64,000 nucleotides of DNA, taken from Valencia hispanica (Eukaryota; Chordata; Actinopteri; Cyprinodontiformes; Valenciidae). This document shows, piece by piece, positions 10,718 to 27,761 of this stretch; position 1 is the first letter of the stretch, and each line of letters opens with the position of its first letter. The translations under genes were made by a program, and so were the position numbers. The notes under the pieces are model-generated. The model saw only the letters and a program-made list of their open reading frames with translations, had not been told where the DNA came from and ran no database searches. The stretch lies in assembly GCA_963556495.2 (NCBI GenBank), contig OY747711.1, forward strand, positions 33,181,914 through 33,245,913, read 5' to 3'.

Positions 10718-12479
10718 CACCCATCCAGGCATGGGCTTTGCTCGCTTATACTACTCTAGTCAGTAAATAAAATCCAACCAAAACTCCAGTCAGTTCTATA
10801 CTTTTCACTTTTTTAAGTCTTACAACATAGTACAATCAAATTAATTTCAGAAATTGAAAAAATATTATTTGTTTACTGCTGACGGAAAAAAAAGTCAGAC
10901 CTTTTTTATTTATATTTCTTATTTACTGGAATCGTACCGAGCGTAACTTTAAAACCAGGATACAAACAGAAACTTAAATTTGTTGTCGTTACACTCGTCA
11001 CTACAAGGCATATATCTTCATGATCATATTGATTTGGTTTTTTTTTGCATCTAAACTGCATCTGATTGGCTTGTGATAACATTTGTTTTGTATTGGTACT
11101 ATATGAATAAACAGAATTGAAACTTAAATATAAATAATTTTTTTCTGGTAGAAAGACAGGTGCACAGTTGAAACAAAGTCTATAAAGATTTGGTCTCCCA
11201 TGACCTTTCTTGTTGTCCCCTTCGTTGTGGGCTGAGAGTCAGCAGTGATGAGTCAGGAAGGAGGATGGAGGGATGGTGAGAGTTGCTCCTCCTCCAGACA
11301 GTCTGCCTCCACTCCGTGAACATGAAGCAGTGCGGTTTGCTAATGTGGCTGGGGAGAGAGCGGCAGGGCTAAGATGTCATGTCTGTCTGTTGGCTAACAA
11401 TTAAATGTGGCACCTTAAGCAGATCAATTTGACTTTGAGGCTTCAGGTTTTATCTCCTCACTCATACCGCTCATTTTTCCCCCCTGTCTCCCTCCCTGAT
11501 CCTCTTCCTCTCTTCTGCATTTTTCATTCCTCTCCTTTAGGTACCTTAACACCTCTCATTTCCTCTAATGTCACTTATGGCTTAAGACCAAATTGTGTCT
11601 TCTTCTTGTTTAAAAGAAAAGTCAAATTTAGACAAAAAGTCGGAACTTAAGATTAGAATAAAAATAGTTTTTAAAAAAAACAACACCCGCGCCAGACAGA
11701 CTCCTGCTTCAGGACGGAGACGAGCGATGCTGCGTGGAAACACAACACCAACACAAACCAGCACTTGAAATATCAACGCTCCAGCCTTCTAATTAAAGCC
11801 AAGACTAATGGGCTCTAATTGCGCCGCTAAAATGTACCAGTTCATTTCTCTCTAGTGTAACTTGACTACACTTCTTCACATATGGATTAATAGGGACCAG
11901 AGCTGCAAAACTAAAAAGCTGTTAATCCATTGGAAGATCTGTGATGGGAGGATGAAATGGGGGTATAGGGGAAGAGAAAAGAAACACTGGATGATGATGA
12001 TGAAGAAGAGAGAGATACATACATAGTGTCAGAGTTGTGCTGATGATGCGTTTTTTTATCTGTCTCCAGAGGTTGCTTTTAGATTAGGCATGCTAGTTTT
12101 ACTTACCGGTTGTATTTGTCTCATTGGCTATAGCCCAAATCTGACAACATGACAACAGCTGCATTAACTACTTGTGCTTTAAATTATGTAAACAGAGTTG
12201 ATGGGCTGGGGAAATGTGGTATGTTAAGCTGCCGGATTTTGTTTCTTTTGTGAATATATGCCTGGCTTTCAAGTGCGTCTGTTCATTTGTGTTTTGTTTT
12301 ATTTAAAAAGCTCAAGACGTGATGGCTTGAGTAAATTTAGAGGACTATATATATTCTAAAAAAGAGAAAAATAAACATGACTAAAATACTCTTTGCAAAA
12401 GAAGGAAACCCATTAAACCTGGTATCCCAGTTTTCTCCTAACTTCTTTATGTGCCTGGTGTTCTCTTTAAGATTTTGGA
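10717..12479. other. Non-coding sequence, possible conserved regulatory blocks
   Basis: No gene. 11,225-11,420 (GC-richer, 'gtgaacatgaagcagtgcgg') and 11,770-11,850 ('cttctaattaaagcc ... ctaattgcgccgctaa') look like conserved non-coding elements because they combine homeodomain-type TAATTA cores with higher complexity than their surroundings. That is a visual judgement and needs an alignment. Confidence 0.35.
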
Positions 12480-13212
12480 TCCATTTTAAAGAAAAGCACC
12501 CCCAGAAGATGATGCTGGCACCACCCCACTTCCCTGTGGGGGAAGGTGTGTTCAGGTTATGTAAAGTGTTCGTTTTCTACCACATATGTACATGGGTTAA
12601 TTGTTGTGTCTTGTAAGCAAAGCACCATCTTCCACATGTTTGTTGTGTCCCCTGAACGTTTTGTGGCTTTCTTTCAAACGAGTCTTTGACCTTTCTGCTC
12701 CTACATCAAGGACAGATTTGTAGAGCACATGGCTAACATTTGTCCTGTCAGGAGCAACTCCTCCAGAGTTATATTGGGCCTCTTGGCAGCTTTTCTGAAT
12801 TTTCATATCCTTGTCTGCATGTTTGTTTAGGCAAAAAAAGCACAGTGAGCACTTCAAAGCTTAATATTGTTTATAAGCAAACCCAACTTTAAAATATTCC
12901 GAGCCCTATCTCTGAACTGTCTGCTGTGTTCCTTGGTCTACATGTGTGTTCATCAATGTTCTTCAGCAAATCTCAAAAGCACTTGATTCCAGTTGCAATT
13001 TATTGAGAGATGGTAGAGTAAAGTGAACTGTATGTAATAATTTCTAATGAGAAAAAAAATAGCTTGCGAAATTTTTCTTCCAATTCACGATTGTTCACCA
13101 TATTCTCTTGGTTCATCCCCCCAAAATACCTTTAAGTTAGTGACTGTAATGTGGCAAAAAAGAAAAATGAAAGTTTATATGGATATGTATGCTTTTACAA
13201 AGCACTGTGTAT
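12480..13212 (-). mobile_element. Tc1-like transposon remnant (classical family), reverse strand
   Basis: On the reverse strand the right part (13,140-13,212) is a terminal repeat ending in the family's 'cttttacaaagcactgt' motif. Inward are the 'tgttccttggtct' segment (12,928), which overlaps the usual start codon region, then 'gaggcccaatataactctgg' on the reverse strand, the 'cttccacatgtttgttgtg' block (12,629) and the 'gatgatgctggcaccacc' block (12,508). Several stops and indels interrupt the transposase, and the other terminal repeat is not recognisable. Confidence 0.82.
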
Positions 13213-15619
13213 TTATAATACTTTAACACTAACTTGAATTTGTAAAACATTTATGCTGAAGCCATAAAAACCACTGGCAATTGGCAGGAAATAGAAAGTG
13301 TCCATGAGTCACACAGTCAACTCTCTGTCTCTTAAAAAATGTGGCTTATGACAACACTACAATAATACCACCTTTGCTTTCCATGGACAATTGTTGCCAT
13401 TGTTACAGAAATGTGTTTATATCATTTTTATTTAACTTTATACTGAATGGTTCATTGAGTGGAGAACTAGTAGGTCCACTCTTACAATTCTCAGATGTCC
13501 ACCCCATACTACTTAAAGTGATGGTGAACGATACCTGCAATGGCATCTTGCCAAATAAATAGCAAGTTGCAATATGTGGTACTCATTTGCATGGATATAT
13601 CAGTAATTTGTATACTCAAATATGGGCTGCACGAAGAATTCCACATTTAGAGCCCCACTGGCAATATATACAGTCAAAGCATTCACTGAAATGATTCTGT
13701 ATTAGTTACTTCGATGCAGTTACAGAGAAATTTATGACTGCATCGGCCAGTATTAAAATCAGGAATGTACTGGTTGAAATCCATGCAAACAAAGTGCCAT
13801 TTTCATATTTACACTTAAAGCAAATGGCTTTTAAAAGAAGTGAAAGCATTTAGAAGTTTAATTCATGCAGTTTAGTATATAATAAAACACAGATGGGTTC
13901 GTTGTTCAAGGCAACAGCTACAGTAGGACATAAAATATGTACAGATTGTACTTGGTGTTATTTTCATCCGGTTTGGGTGATACAACGCTCAAAAATAATC
14001 ATAGACACAATAAAAACAAACCTAAAATAACTTTGGCCTGTGTGAATGGTTCAAGGCTCCAAAGTGGCCAGCATGCGCAGAAGAAGAAACAGGCCAGCTA
14101 CAGATGTTCATGTTTGTACAGCAGTTTGGCAAATGTCGGAATTGACAAAATTTTGACAAATTAATTAGAGAAAGAAGGATATTGAGAGAAAAGAAAGCCC
14201 ACATTTTTACAATGGCTTTTTGTGGAGCTGTGGCTGCTACCTCTGTGCAGAAGTATATGTGGATCCGGAGTGGGAACCACAGCCTGTGGTATGGAGTTGT
14301 GATGTGAAGGGCTTCACTGACAGACCTTTGAATACTTCTGTCAGTGCCTCCTCCGGCACAGATTCACGTCAGTGACATACAAGACGGATATAGAGCGACA
14401 TGACTACTTAGACTGAAGTCACAAAAACATCAGATATGTATTGGATTTAGTACCACATATGAAAGTAACCTGGGCTGGATTTGAAGCTATCGGATTCATG
14501 CTGCTCAGATTGTCATAAGAAAATCAGACATGGGTCGCATGTGGGCAAAATTTGGATTTGATGCGATTTGATGATGTAGCTTTACTGTTGTTTCAAGTCA
14601 AGTTGACACAAGTAGGTCTACAAACCAGTCCCACAGTGAACAGCTATCAGCTAATGGAAAAAAAGCTTTGATTATTGAGAAACAGGAAAAAGCAAATAGA
14701 TCATTATTCTGCAAGTAAAACAAAAATATGTTTATTGTTAGGTTTTATAGAAAAAGTCAGCTCTCAACCAAAACTAGCTTTTAATTACTTGTTCTTTTAA
14801 TCAGTGAAGACATAAACTGTGGCAATATACAATCTTCTCACTGTGTTTTAATGCATATTTTTATGTTGAAATAATTTAATTGCCCTACAGATCCAAAGTT
14901 TAAAAAAATATGTACTAAATGTGGAAACATAACTAGTCTTATTTCCAGGCTTTAAGTTTAGGCCACCAGTCTTAGTTTAATTAGTGTTTATCACAGACAG
15001 AACTTTTCTACAAGTCAAATGATTTACTAGTAGGTGTCATAGAGTAACAGGAAATCAACAGACTAAACAGTCGGTACATTTACATCTCCATCTAAAAATC
15101 GAGCTTTTGACAAAAATCTATCTTAACTAGAATCAGAGCCTTTATCCCAGTTTACATGTCACTCAGAAAATTAAATTATTGAATGAACTGTGTTGAACCT
15201 CGCAAAGATATGTGGCGACATTTAACCTTTCACGTTGGCATTCATCTCACAGAAGGTAAACAAATGCTGGCAGCAGTGAATCAGATGGAGTCAAAGCAGG
15301 ATTTGCACTATGAGTGAAGAAATTGATGACAACGCTGCAACACAGTACATTTTGTAAGTACTGTACTGTTTGTGTTACACTCATTGTTGCTTGTCGTTCC
15401 AGTGTTGTAATTCCCACTTTGGCGGTCTCGTCACTTCCTGAAGGGGGAGTGCCCAGGCTGCTAATAGCTCGGATAAGCTGGGATGCTTACGTGCAAAGAA
15501 ATTTGGTTTTCAAACTGCATTATCTGGGTGCATTAGTCTGATTAACTGTGTGTTCACACCGAACGTGTTTGAAGCGTCAGGTTTACATGTAAAGTCAATG
15601 CAGAAGCGAGCTGACGCCG
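13213..15619. other. Non-coding sequence, no gene seen
   Basis: Frames are short and without motifs. At 15,546-15,620 'gtgttcacaccgaacgtg ... aaagtcaatgcagaagcg' resembles a repeated fish DNA-transposon end, but no second end was found, so no element is called. Confidence 0.45.
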
Positions 15620-16150
15620 CCGTCGTCAGCATAACTGTGAAAGTTAACTCCATGTCTTTTAATGACGCTGCCAAGAGGGAGCATATACAGATTAAAAAGC
15701 CCTGGGCCTAAAATTTAACCCTGGGGCACACCACATGTGATATTGTGTACCTTAGAGGAGCAGGTATCTAAACTTACCATAAAAGTCCTGTCTGTGAGAT
15801 AGTATGTGAACAGCACCAGAAAGGCCAATCTGTTTTAAATGGGTTAAAAGAATAGTGTGGTCCACTGTATCAAAGGCAGCGCTTAAATCCAGTAGAACCA
15901 ACACTGTCATCTTCTGGGCAATCTAAAATCTTCAGAAGAGCAGTCTCTGTGCTGTTACTCACCCTAAAACCAGACAGAAATTTCTCTAGGACATTATAAG
16001 CATTAATAAAAACATTGACTTGAATTAAAACAACTTTGCTTAAAACAGTAAGTTAGATACCGGTAAGACATTAAAATCATTAAAATCTAAATTGCTCTTC
16101 ACCAGGGGCTTCACTACCACCCCTTTGATACTGTAAAGCGTTTTCATGTG
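15620..16150 (-). pseudogene. L2-clade LINE reverse transcriptase fragment, reverse strand
   Basis: LINE reverse transcriptase copies the element's RNA at a nicked target. On the reverse strand I read the fingers/palm part in pieces: 'LDLSAAFDTVDHTILLTHL' (about 15,905-15,845), then 'GLSGAV', then a '[21 protein letters not shown]' block (about 15,735-15,670; the dot is a stop codon). The FDTVDH and VPQGSxLGP motifs are typical of the L2/CR1 group. The invariant YADD block lies beyond this fragment. Small deletions and stops break the frame. Confidence 0.75.
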
Positions 16151-16239
16151 AATGACAGGCCAAATCGTAGAAAAATATCTTCATTTTGTGAGCTATGTGT
16201 GGAAAAGGGCAAAGTGTCATGTTTGTGTATTTTAAAAAC

Positions 16240-16832
16240 CCAAAGGCAGCAACAATTAAACTTAAAAGATTTAATAATTAACAAAAACAAGGAACAAAAA
16301 CTTACAGAACTCAGAGAATCAAAAAATGCTGAGATGAGGGAGGAACAACAGGAACTGGGCAGGAATCAGAATCAGACAGGGAAAGAATGACGACGGACCA
16401 TCGAGTAGTGACTGAAGGAGAGGTGAATATATACTGGGGAGGAAATGAGGAAGTGACTGAGAAGACCAATGACCAATTAGTGAGAGCAGATGCAGGTGAG
16501 AGAGCAGGTGGAAGTAATAAACTGGGACAGGAGGTAAAATGGCTGGGAGACAGAAGACTCTAAGAAACTAGAAAGGATAATAGGTCAAGGGAGGAATCTA
16601 ACTGAAACAGTGGAGAACAGAAGGAAGAAATAAATAAGGACACTATCTAAAGAGGAATACAAATAAAAAGGAGCAAAGGGTGAACAACATCTAAGAACAA
16701 GGAGAAATATGGAATCAAAAAAGTGCAGAAATAACTGGTAGAAACAAAGAATAACCGAACATAATAATAGAACTAAATAGGGAAAATAACTCACAAAACA
16801 CAAACACCTGGGAAACGTGACACAAAGAGACT
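16240..16832. repeat. Purine-rich interspersed repeat, copy 1
   Basis: Strongly A/G-biased on the forward strand for several hundred bases. It shares an ordered set of words with 40,017-40,412: 'tgaggaaatgagg/gaggaatgaggc', 'gaccaattagtg/aaccaattagtgg', 'atgcaggtgagagag/atgcaggtgagaagg', 'aactgggacagg/agctgggcagggg', and the same end 'caaaacacaaacacctggg/caaaacacaaacacctaag'. I recognise this as a common teleost repeat but cannot class it; an LTR or a non-autonomous element are both possible. Confidence 0.65.

Positions 16833-21806
<4,974 letters not shown>

Positions 21807-21861
<55 letters not shown>
21807..21861. repeat. (TA)n microsatellite
   Basis: A TA dinucleotide run with a few C interruptions at its start. 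It explains the YIYIYI reading frame that crosses it. Confidence 0.95.
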
Positions 21862-21865
<4 letters not shown>

Positions 21866-24800
21866 ACATTTGACACCCTATGCACATGGCTTAAGTTTCA
21901 GGTCTTGACCTCTTATCACCACATCTCCAAAGACCATTGTATAAGCCTTTGGTGCAACTGAAACTAAATTCACAGGAGAAGAAACTGATACTAGTCATTG
22001 AATTTTAAAGCATCTCTCCAATGATTATTTTTCTCACAGACGGCACACTTAACAATGCGATGCAGTAACTATTAATAGTAAAAACACTGATCACAGTCAG
22101 TGGAACAATAACTATAGAAAGCCTCTCTTACATATTCACTGTCACTCTGTAAAGTGAAACCAGACTGTCAGAGCGCCAGAGGTTGATGTCACTAAGTAGC
22201 ACGGGGTGATTGAGAGTGAGAGTACAAGTGTTGAAAAAAGCAGGACAGGAGCATGTGTAGAATCACCTGTGTTGTTCACTTTGTGTTGCACGCTGGAGGG
22301 CACATAGCTCATTGGGTCACAAGTGTGAACTAAAACTCTTTTGTCCAATGTCTGTGCCCCAAGGGTCCAGATCTTCTCACTTTTGGAATGTTACTTTTTT
22401 TTGCTGCTTTCACTTACCTGAATGACACCTTTGGCTGGCTTGATATACTAAACAGTAATCTCCATAAACCTTTAGACTTATAAGATAATTTTGGTCTTAT
22501 TGAATGTTTGCCTTAGTGCTAGCAAGATTTTTTTTCTTTACATAACACTGCTGTGTTGACAATACTTGGCAAACCACAGTTTTTTGTTCAACAAAATTTC
22601 AGTTATGCTCAGCTTTGAGAAACAAATTGGAACTGTGACTTGATCCTTTATTAAGAATCAAGCAGACTACAATCTATAGTATGGTAATCTCATTGCCCTG
22701 AGAGAATTATGAAGAAAAATTAATTCAAGAATTTGGGGGAGCTTCACAAGGAATGGACCCAGGTCATTTTGATTGGCAAGCAAACTCGCTATAACTTATT
22801 GGAATTGCTAAAAAATGTCAGTCTCTCACTTTAGTCTCAGTTTAGGCAATGTACTAAAGAAGAAGAATTGCAATTCTAAGTATTTCCTTTACTCTTGCCT
22901 TTCCTTACTCATGTCTTGATGTTAAAAAAAGTTTCTCTACTGTCTTTTACAATTAATCTTTCAGATAATCAAAATGCTTGCTGAAGACACAAGAATTAAG
23001 TTAGTTATTGCTATTTGTAGTCACATTTTCAAAAACCTTGAAAAAATTTTTTGCTTCATAATTGAAATGCTACCTATTTTTTTTTTGTTAAATTCTCATA
23101 ATGTTGTATCATTAATATACTGTAATTTTATCAAAAATAATTTTGGCCTATTCAATAGATATAAGTAACCCAAAGTTATTCTTAGTAGTTTAGTGAGAAA
23201 ACAATTTATGAAAAATATTGTCTTCACCCTTTTTAGAAATACCTGCAGAATAATAAACTATCTTCCTGCTCCCTGTCACCTCCACTGTCTCTTACTTATA
23301 AAATGAGTTTTCTGCTGGATAGATTTCTGTTAAAGCAACAAATTGTAGGCAATTATACAAACATAATTTGTCAAATGAAGAGGACAACCAACAACAACAA
23401 CAAAACACTGCTCTGCATGGATTGCAGAAAAGTTGCACATACAAAACAATATCTGTAGTTTCAGCAAAGTGTTTTACCAGGTCAGCACATCGCATGCATG
23501 CTGATAGAGATGGCCATGTTACTTTCTAATTATCGCCCATATCACAACTTCACCATTTTCACTGGATACACTTTCTTCTTTCACCTTTTAAACATTACCC
23601 CACTAGGTTTTTGCAAAATTTTTCACCTTGTAACTGCTACAGCTGTGATTGAAGGCATGGGGAAATCCACAGGTAAGAGTAGTCATTTCTTGGAACAACC
23701 CCCGGACATTGTTTAGGCACATTGTCAACAACTCCTGTCCTTCCTTATCTTAATAATATAAATCTTTATAAGCAATTGCTTCATCTGTAATTCTATTGAG
23801 AGTTGGCCAGTTGTCTCAAAGTGTCTGGGTAATCTAATGTAACGCAAAACCAGTTTTGTCTGAGACACCAAATATGTGGCTAAGCACAGGCGTCTCAACT
23901 CTTGGCTGGTACTGTATGGTATTTGCTGGCAGACAGAATGGCTAGACCACACCAAAACCTGCCAGTAACATTCTTTCCATGATTCAGAAATATCTCTTTC
24001 TCCCACTGGGACTGAGTTAAGAGGTTTGATCAAAAGACCCATCATGCGAAGAAGGCTGAGATTGGATGCAAGGTTTGGAAAAACGGAGGCAGACCGAGTC
24101 GTTGGTTGTTGTGTTGTTTTGTGTTATTATTTCCATTTGCTGGGGAAAAGGAGAGATGAATGGAGGAATAAATGGATGATGGTTGGGTGGAGGGGAGGAG
24201 GAAATTCTCTTGTCTGGATGGAATTGGATGGTGAGCTTGGGGATGGGGGAGGTATGAGGGCCACCTGATGTAGAGGGTGCTGTCAGGCCCAAGACAGCGG
24301 GGTCTTTGTCTTCTCAATAATCACTTTATGAAACCTCTTCTTTTCGTTTCTTCTCTCTGACCAGCACTCTGCCTTTTACTTTTTCAATTTGTATTGCAGC
24401 ATTGGCTCAAACTTAGATCTGCCTGAGCTCTGAAATAAAAAGACGATTCTCATGCAAAACATTAAAATATTTTCTTCAAATTGTTATATGTAATCTAATG
24501 ACAAAACAAACTTCAATATTTTTATAAATAAGTCTTGATGTTCATAAAAATTAACTTGCATACCATATTTCTGATTTACTAAACAACAGGGGCACAGCAT
24601 GTGCACCACCCATTGCCAGTTCATGCGGTACATCTGGTTAATTGCTTGCTAACACAGATGGCAGATCGCCAATCACATGGCAGTAACTCTAGATTTAGAC
24701 ATTGGTGAAGAGGACTTGCTCAAATTCAAAGTGATCGTCAAAATGGTGAGTAAAGTGAGATCTAAATGACTTTAAACATGGCATGGTATTTTTGAAACTC

Positions 24801-25498
24801 CTGCTTTGGTGCTATTTTCATAAACAACCATATTTCAGCGTAACAGAGAATATTCTGAAAAAGACAAAAATGCAGCACTTTTATGGATGGTAAGCCTTTG
24901 TTAATGCCAGAGAAGAATAGACACACTGGTTAAGTGTTGTAGAAAGTCATAAGTAACTCAAACAGAAAATCATTATTACCAATGTATGCAGATAGAAAGA
25001 CACCACACATCAAATCTTGAAGCTTTTTGTCTAATGCAGCAGAACACCATGTCACTCTTGTCAGCTACAGAAACTGAGGCAACAGTTCTCACAAGCGCAT
25101 GAAAAAGCAAGAATAACAGATTAGAAAACATTGCGTGGTCCAGTGAGTGTGAAATTCGTCTCTGACATTTAGAAATAACATAACATTTAACATATTGTTA
25201 AATCTTTGAAATAAGGTATTAGAGCACTGTGAAGGAAAAAAGGGGATCCAAGTTCCAGCAAGGTGGATGTGAAAAAGTGTCTGATAAGTGTATTATGTTA
25301 TAAATATTTGGGACAGAATTTGAAAAAATGTTACTAGTTGACAAGAAAATCCTTGACTGAGATGTGTTTTTTTCCTATTTTCTGTAAAATAGGAAAATAG
25401 TAAAGGTTCAACTTTGGAAAACAGTCACAGATTGGTTTGATTCATCTTTATTTTAAAAAGACACATTTTTACGGTTATCTAAAGCATTTGCACAATAA
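21862..25498. other. Non-coding sequence, no gene seen
   Basis: No domain-bearing frame. Three overlapping frames at 24,017-24,317 arise because a purine/pyrimidine-biased tract (GGAGGGGAGGAGG and similar) lacks stops; their residues are low complexity. No transposon ends were recognised in this stretch. Confidence 0.45.
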
Positions 25499-25528
25499 CC
25501 CCCCCCCCCCCCCCCCAAAAAAAAAAAA
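25499..25528. repeat. Poly-C / poly-A homopolymer junction
   Basis: Eighteen C followed directly by twelve A. Runs like this are prone to length error, so the exact count may be an assembly artefact. Confidence 0.9.
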
Positions 25529-26079
25529 GAATTTAGATGGCGGTTTTCTTTGGGATTGTCTTGTAATATTAGGGAAATATGTGTCATCCCCACTTTCTTG
25601 TGGTTTCTTTAGCATGTTGATCAAAGATCCATGACATAAACATAATCTCAATCTTCAATGCTTCAAAGTCATTTTTGTAGAGTATTAAATGATACAGTGG
25701 TGTGAGAAAGTGTTTGCCCCCTTCCTGATTTCTTTTGTTTTTGGGATGGTTCTCACGCTTAGATTTTTCAGATCATCAAACAAATGTAAATTTTAGTCGA
25801 AGACAAGAAAAGTAAACACAAAATACAGTTTTTAAGTGAAGGTCTTTATTAAAGGAAGAACAAATTCCAAAAATACATGGCCCCTTGTGACAAGGTGATT
25901 GCTCTCGCTGTGAAAACATAACTTTACAGTGGTTCATCACCCCTGAGTTCAATTTCTTTCGCCACACCCAGTCCTGATCACTGCTAGACCATCTTCCGTC
26001 AAGAAATCACTTAAATAAGACCTACCTGACAAAGTGAAGTTGACCAAAAGATTCTCAAAAGCTAGATATCATGCAGAGA

Positions 26080-27590
26080 TCCAAATAAACTTAGGAGTAA
26101 ATTAGAAAGAAAGTAATTGAGATCTGTCAGTCTGGAAGAGGGCAAATAGCTGTTTCTAATGCTTTGGGATTTCAGCAAACCACAGTGAGAGCCATTATCC
26201 ACAAATTGTGAAAATATGGAACAGTGGTGAACCTTCCCAGGGGTGGCCAAAATTTATCCAAGAGTGCAGTGACCCAAAATGTCACAAAAGACTGCACAAC
26301 AACACCCAGTTAACTTCAGGCTTTACTTGCCTCAGTTAAGGTCAGAGTAGATGACTCTACCATATGAAAGAGACAGCATGGTAGAGTTCCAAGACAAAAA
26401 ACACTGCTGCGCAAAAGGAACATTTAGACTCATCTCAATTTTGCCAGAAAGCATATTGATGATCCCCAAGAACTTTGGGAAAATACTCTGTGGACTGACG
26501 GGACAACAGTTGAACTTTTTGAAAAATGTGTCCCGTAACATCTGCCATAAAAGTAACACCGCAGTTCAGAAAAAGGACTTCATACCAACAATGAAATATG
26601 GTGGTGGTTGTGTGATGGTCTGGGGATGCTTCACTGCTTCGGGACCAATCAATCAAACAGACTTTATTTATAAAGTGCTTTCCATACCAACATAAAAATG
26701 CAGTTCAAATTGCTTTACAGAATAAAAATTATTCCAAGTTTGTCACCCCCCCCCCCAACAAGTTTAAGCATGAACACATTCATACCCCCCTGCCCCCAAT
26801 CCTATCCCCATATGCGGACACACTCAGGAGCAACATTAAAAGGACATTAAAATGGACACTGGGCTGAGTACAGATGAGTCAGGTTAGGTGAGGAAATGCC
26901 AGCAAGGGAGACATCTGCACCGGCAGCAGCCGAGGCACTAACCCAGGGTGCCCAGAGGAGGGGAGGCCCTTTACCCTGACCTCCACCCGAGCACCACCTG
27001 GAGAGCACCCAGGAGGCCACAGCTGACCACCATTCCCGAGGCAGAGGGCTCCCACAGGGGAAACACTGGAAAGATGTCTATTTATTTGTTATCTGTGTAA
27101 AACAACAGGATAACATGTTAAAATACACAAATAAATAAACAAATAAATAAATAAATAGATTGGTAGATATGTAGATAAATAAAGAAATAAATAAAACAAA
27201 CTTAACGGGATAAATTGTAATAAATGGAACCATGAATTCTGCCGTCGAACAAAAAATCCTGAAAGAGAACATCCGGCCATTTGTTGGTGACCTCAAGCTG
27301 AAGCGAACTTGGGTTCTGCAGCAGGACAATGATCCAAAATACACCAGCAAGTCCACCTCTGATTGGCAGAAGAAAAAAAAAAGAAGACTTTGTGGTGGCC
27401 TAGTCAAAGCCTTGACCTGAATCCGATTGAGATGCTGTGGCATGACCTTAAAAAGGCGGTTCTTGCTTGAAAACCCTCAAAAATGGCTGAACTACAACAA
27501 TTCTGCAAAGATGAGTTGCAAACACTTGATTGCAGTTCTTGTTGCCAATGGTGGCCCAATCACTTATTAGGTTTAGGGGGCAATAATTTT
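26080..27590 (+). pseudogene. Tc1-type DDE transposase, broken by insertion and frameshifts
   Basis: The protein would bind the terminal repeats and excise the element. Readable pieces, in order: the helix-turn-helix region at about 26,120-26,230 (several stops); the first catalytic region 'LWTDGT' (26,486-26,503); 'KYGGGCVMVWGCFTASGP' (about 26,592-26,645); then the inserted repeat. After it come 'GTMNSAVEQKILKENIRP' (from about 27,226), the second aspartate in 'QQDNDPKYTSK' (about 27,318-27,350) and the third acidic position in 'DLNPIEMLWHDLK' (about 27,411-27,450). All three catalytic acids can still be read, but stop codons, frameshifts and the insertion rule out an active enzyme. Confidence 0.85.
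26646..27207 (-). mobile_element. Interspersed repeat inserted in the Tc1 transposase gene
   Basis: Sequence foreign to the transposase starts at 'aatcaatcaaac' and resumes as transposase at about 27,209. The left part, read in reverse, ends in the standard LINE/SINE 3' tail ('gtaaagcaatttgaactgc ... tataaataaagtctg'). The middle is GC-rich and C-biased ('ctcaggagcaacatt', 'gcccagaggaggggagg', 'gagggctcccacagggg'). The right part is an imperfect (AAAT)n tract at 27,125-27,200. I recognise a common teleost repeat but cannot assign its class. I could not find a clear target duplication. Confidence 0.65.
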
Positions 27591-27761
27591 GTTACACAAG
27601 CCATTTTCTCCACTAATCATAAAAACCTTCATTTAAAAACTGCTTTTTATGTTTAAAGGTGTTGTCTTTGTCTAACGTTTTAATTAGTTTGAAGATTGTT
27701 TGATTTAAATGTGACGAACATACAAAAAAAAAAGAAATCACACTTTTTCACATCACTGCTA

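Larger units (their letters stand above)
25695..27759 (+). mobile_element. Tc1-like transposon with both ends, carrying a nested repeat
   Basis: The left end CAGTGGTGTGAGAAAGTG and the inverted right end GCAGTGATGTGAAAAAGTG are terminal repeats of one family. TA dinucleotides flank them (25,693-25,694 and 27,760-27,761), as expected for Tc1/mariner. The interior encodes a broken DDE transposase on the forward strand and is split by a foreign repeat at about 26,646-27,207. Without the insertion the element is about 1.5 kb, typical for the family. Two reverse-strand relatives lie at 41,996-43,045 and 50,855-51,552. Confidence 0.88.

Noticed and set aside
15546..15620. Possible end of a DNA transposon ('gtgttcacaccgaacgtg')
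   Set aside because: The words are familiar from fish repeats, but I found no second end or duplication within the window.
24017..24317. Three overlapping frames of 80-91 codons
   Set aside because: They come from a GGAGG-biased tract; residues are low complexity and both strands are open equally.
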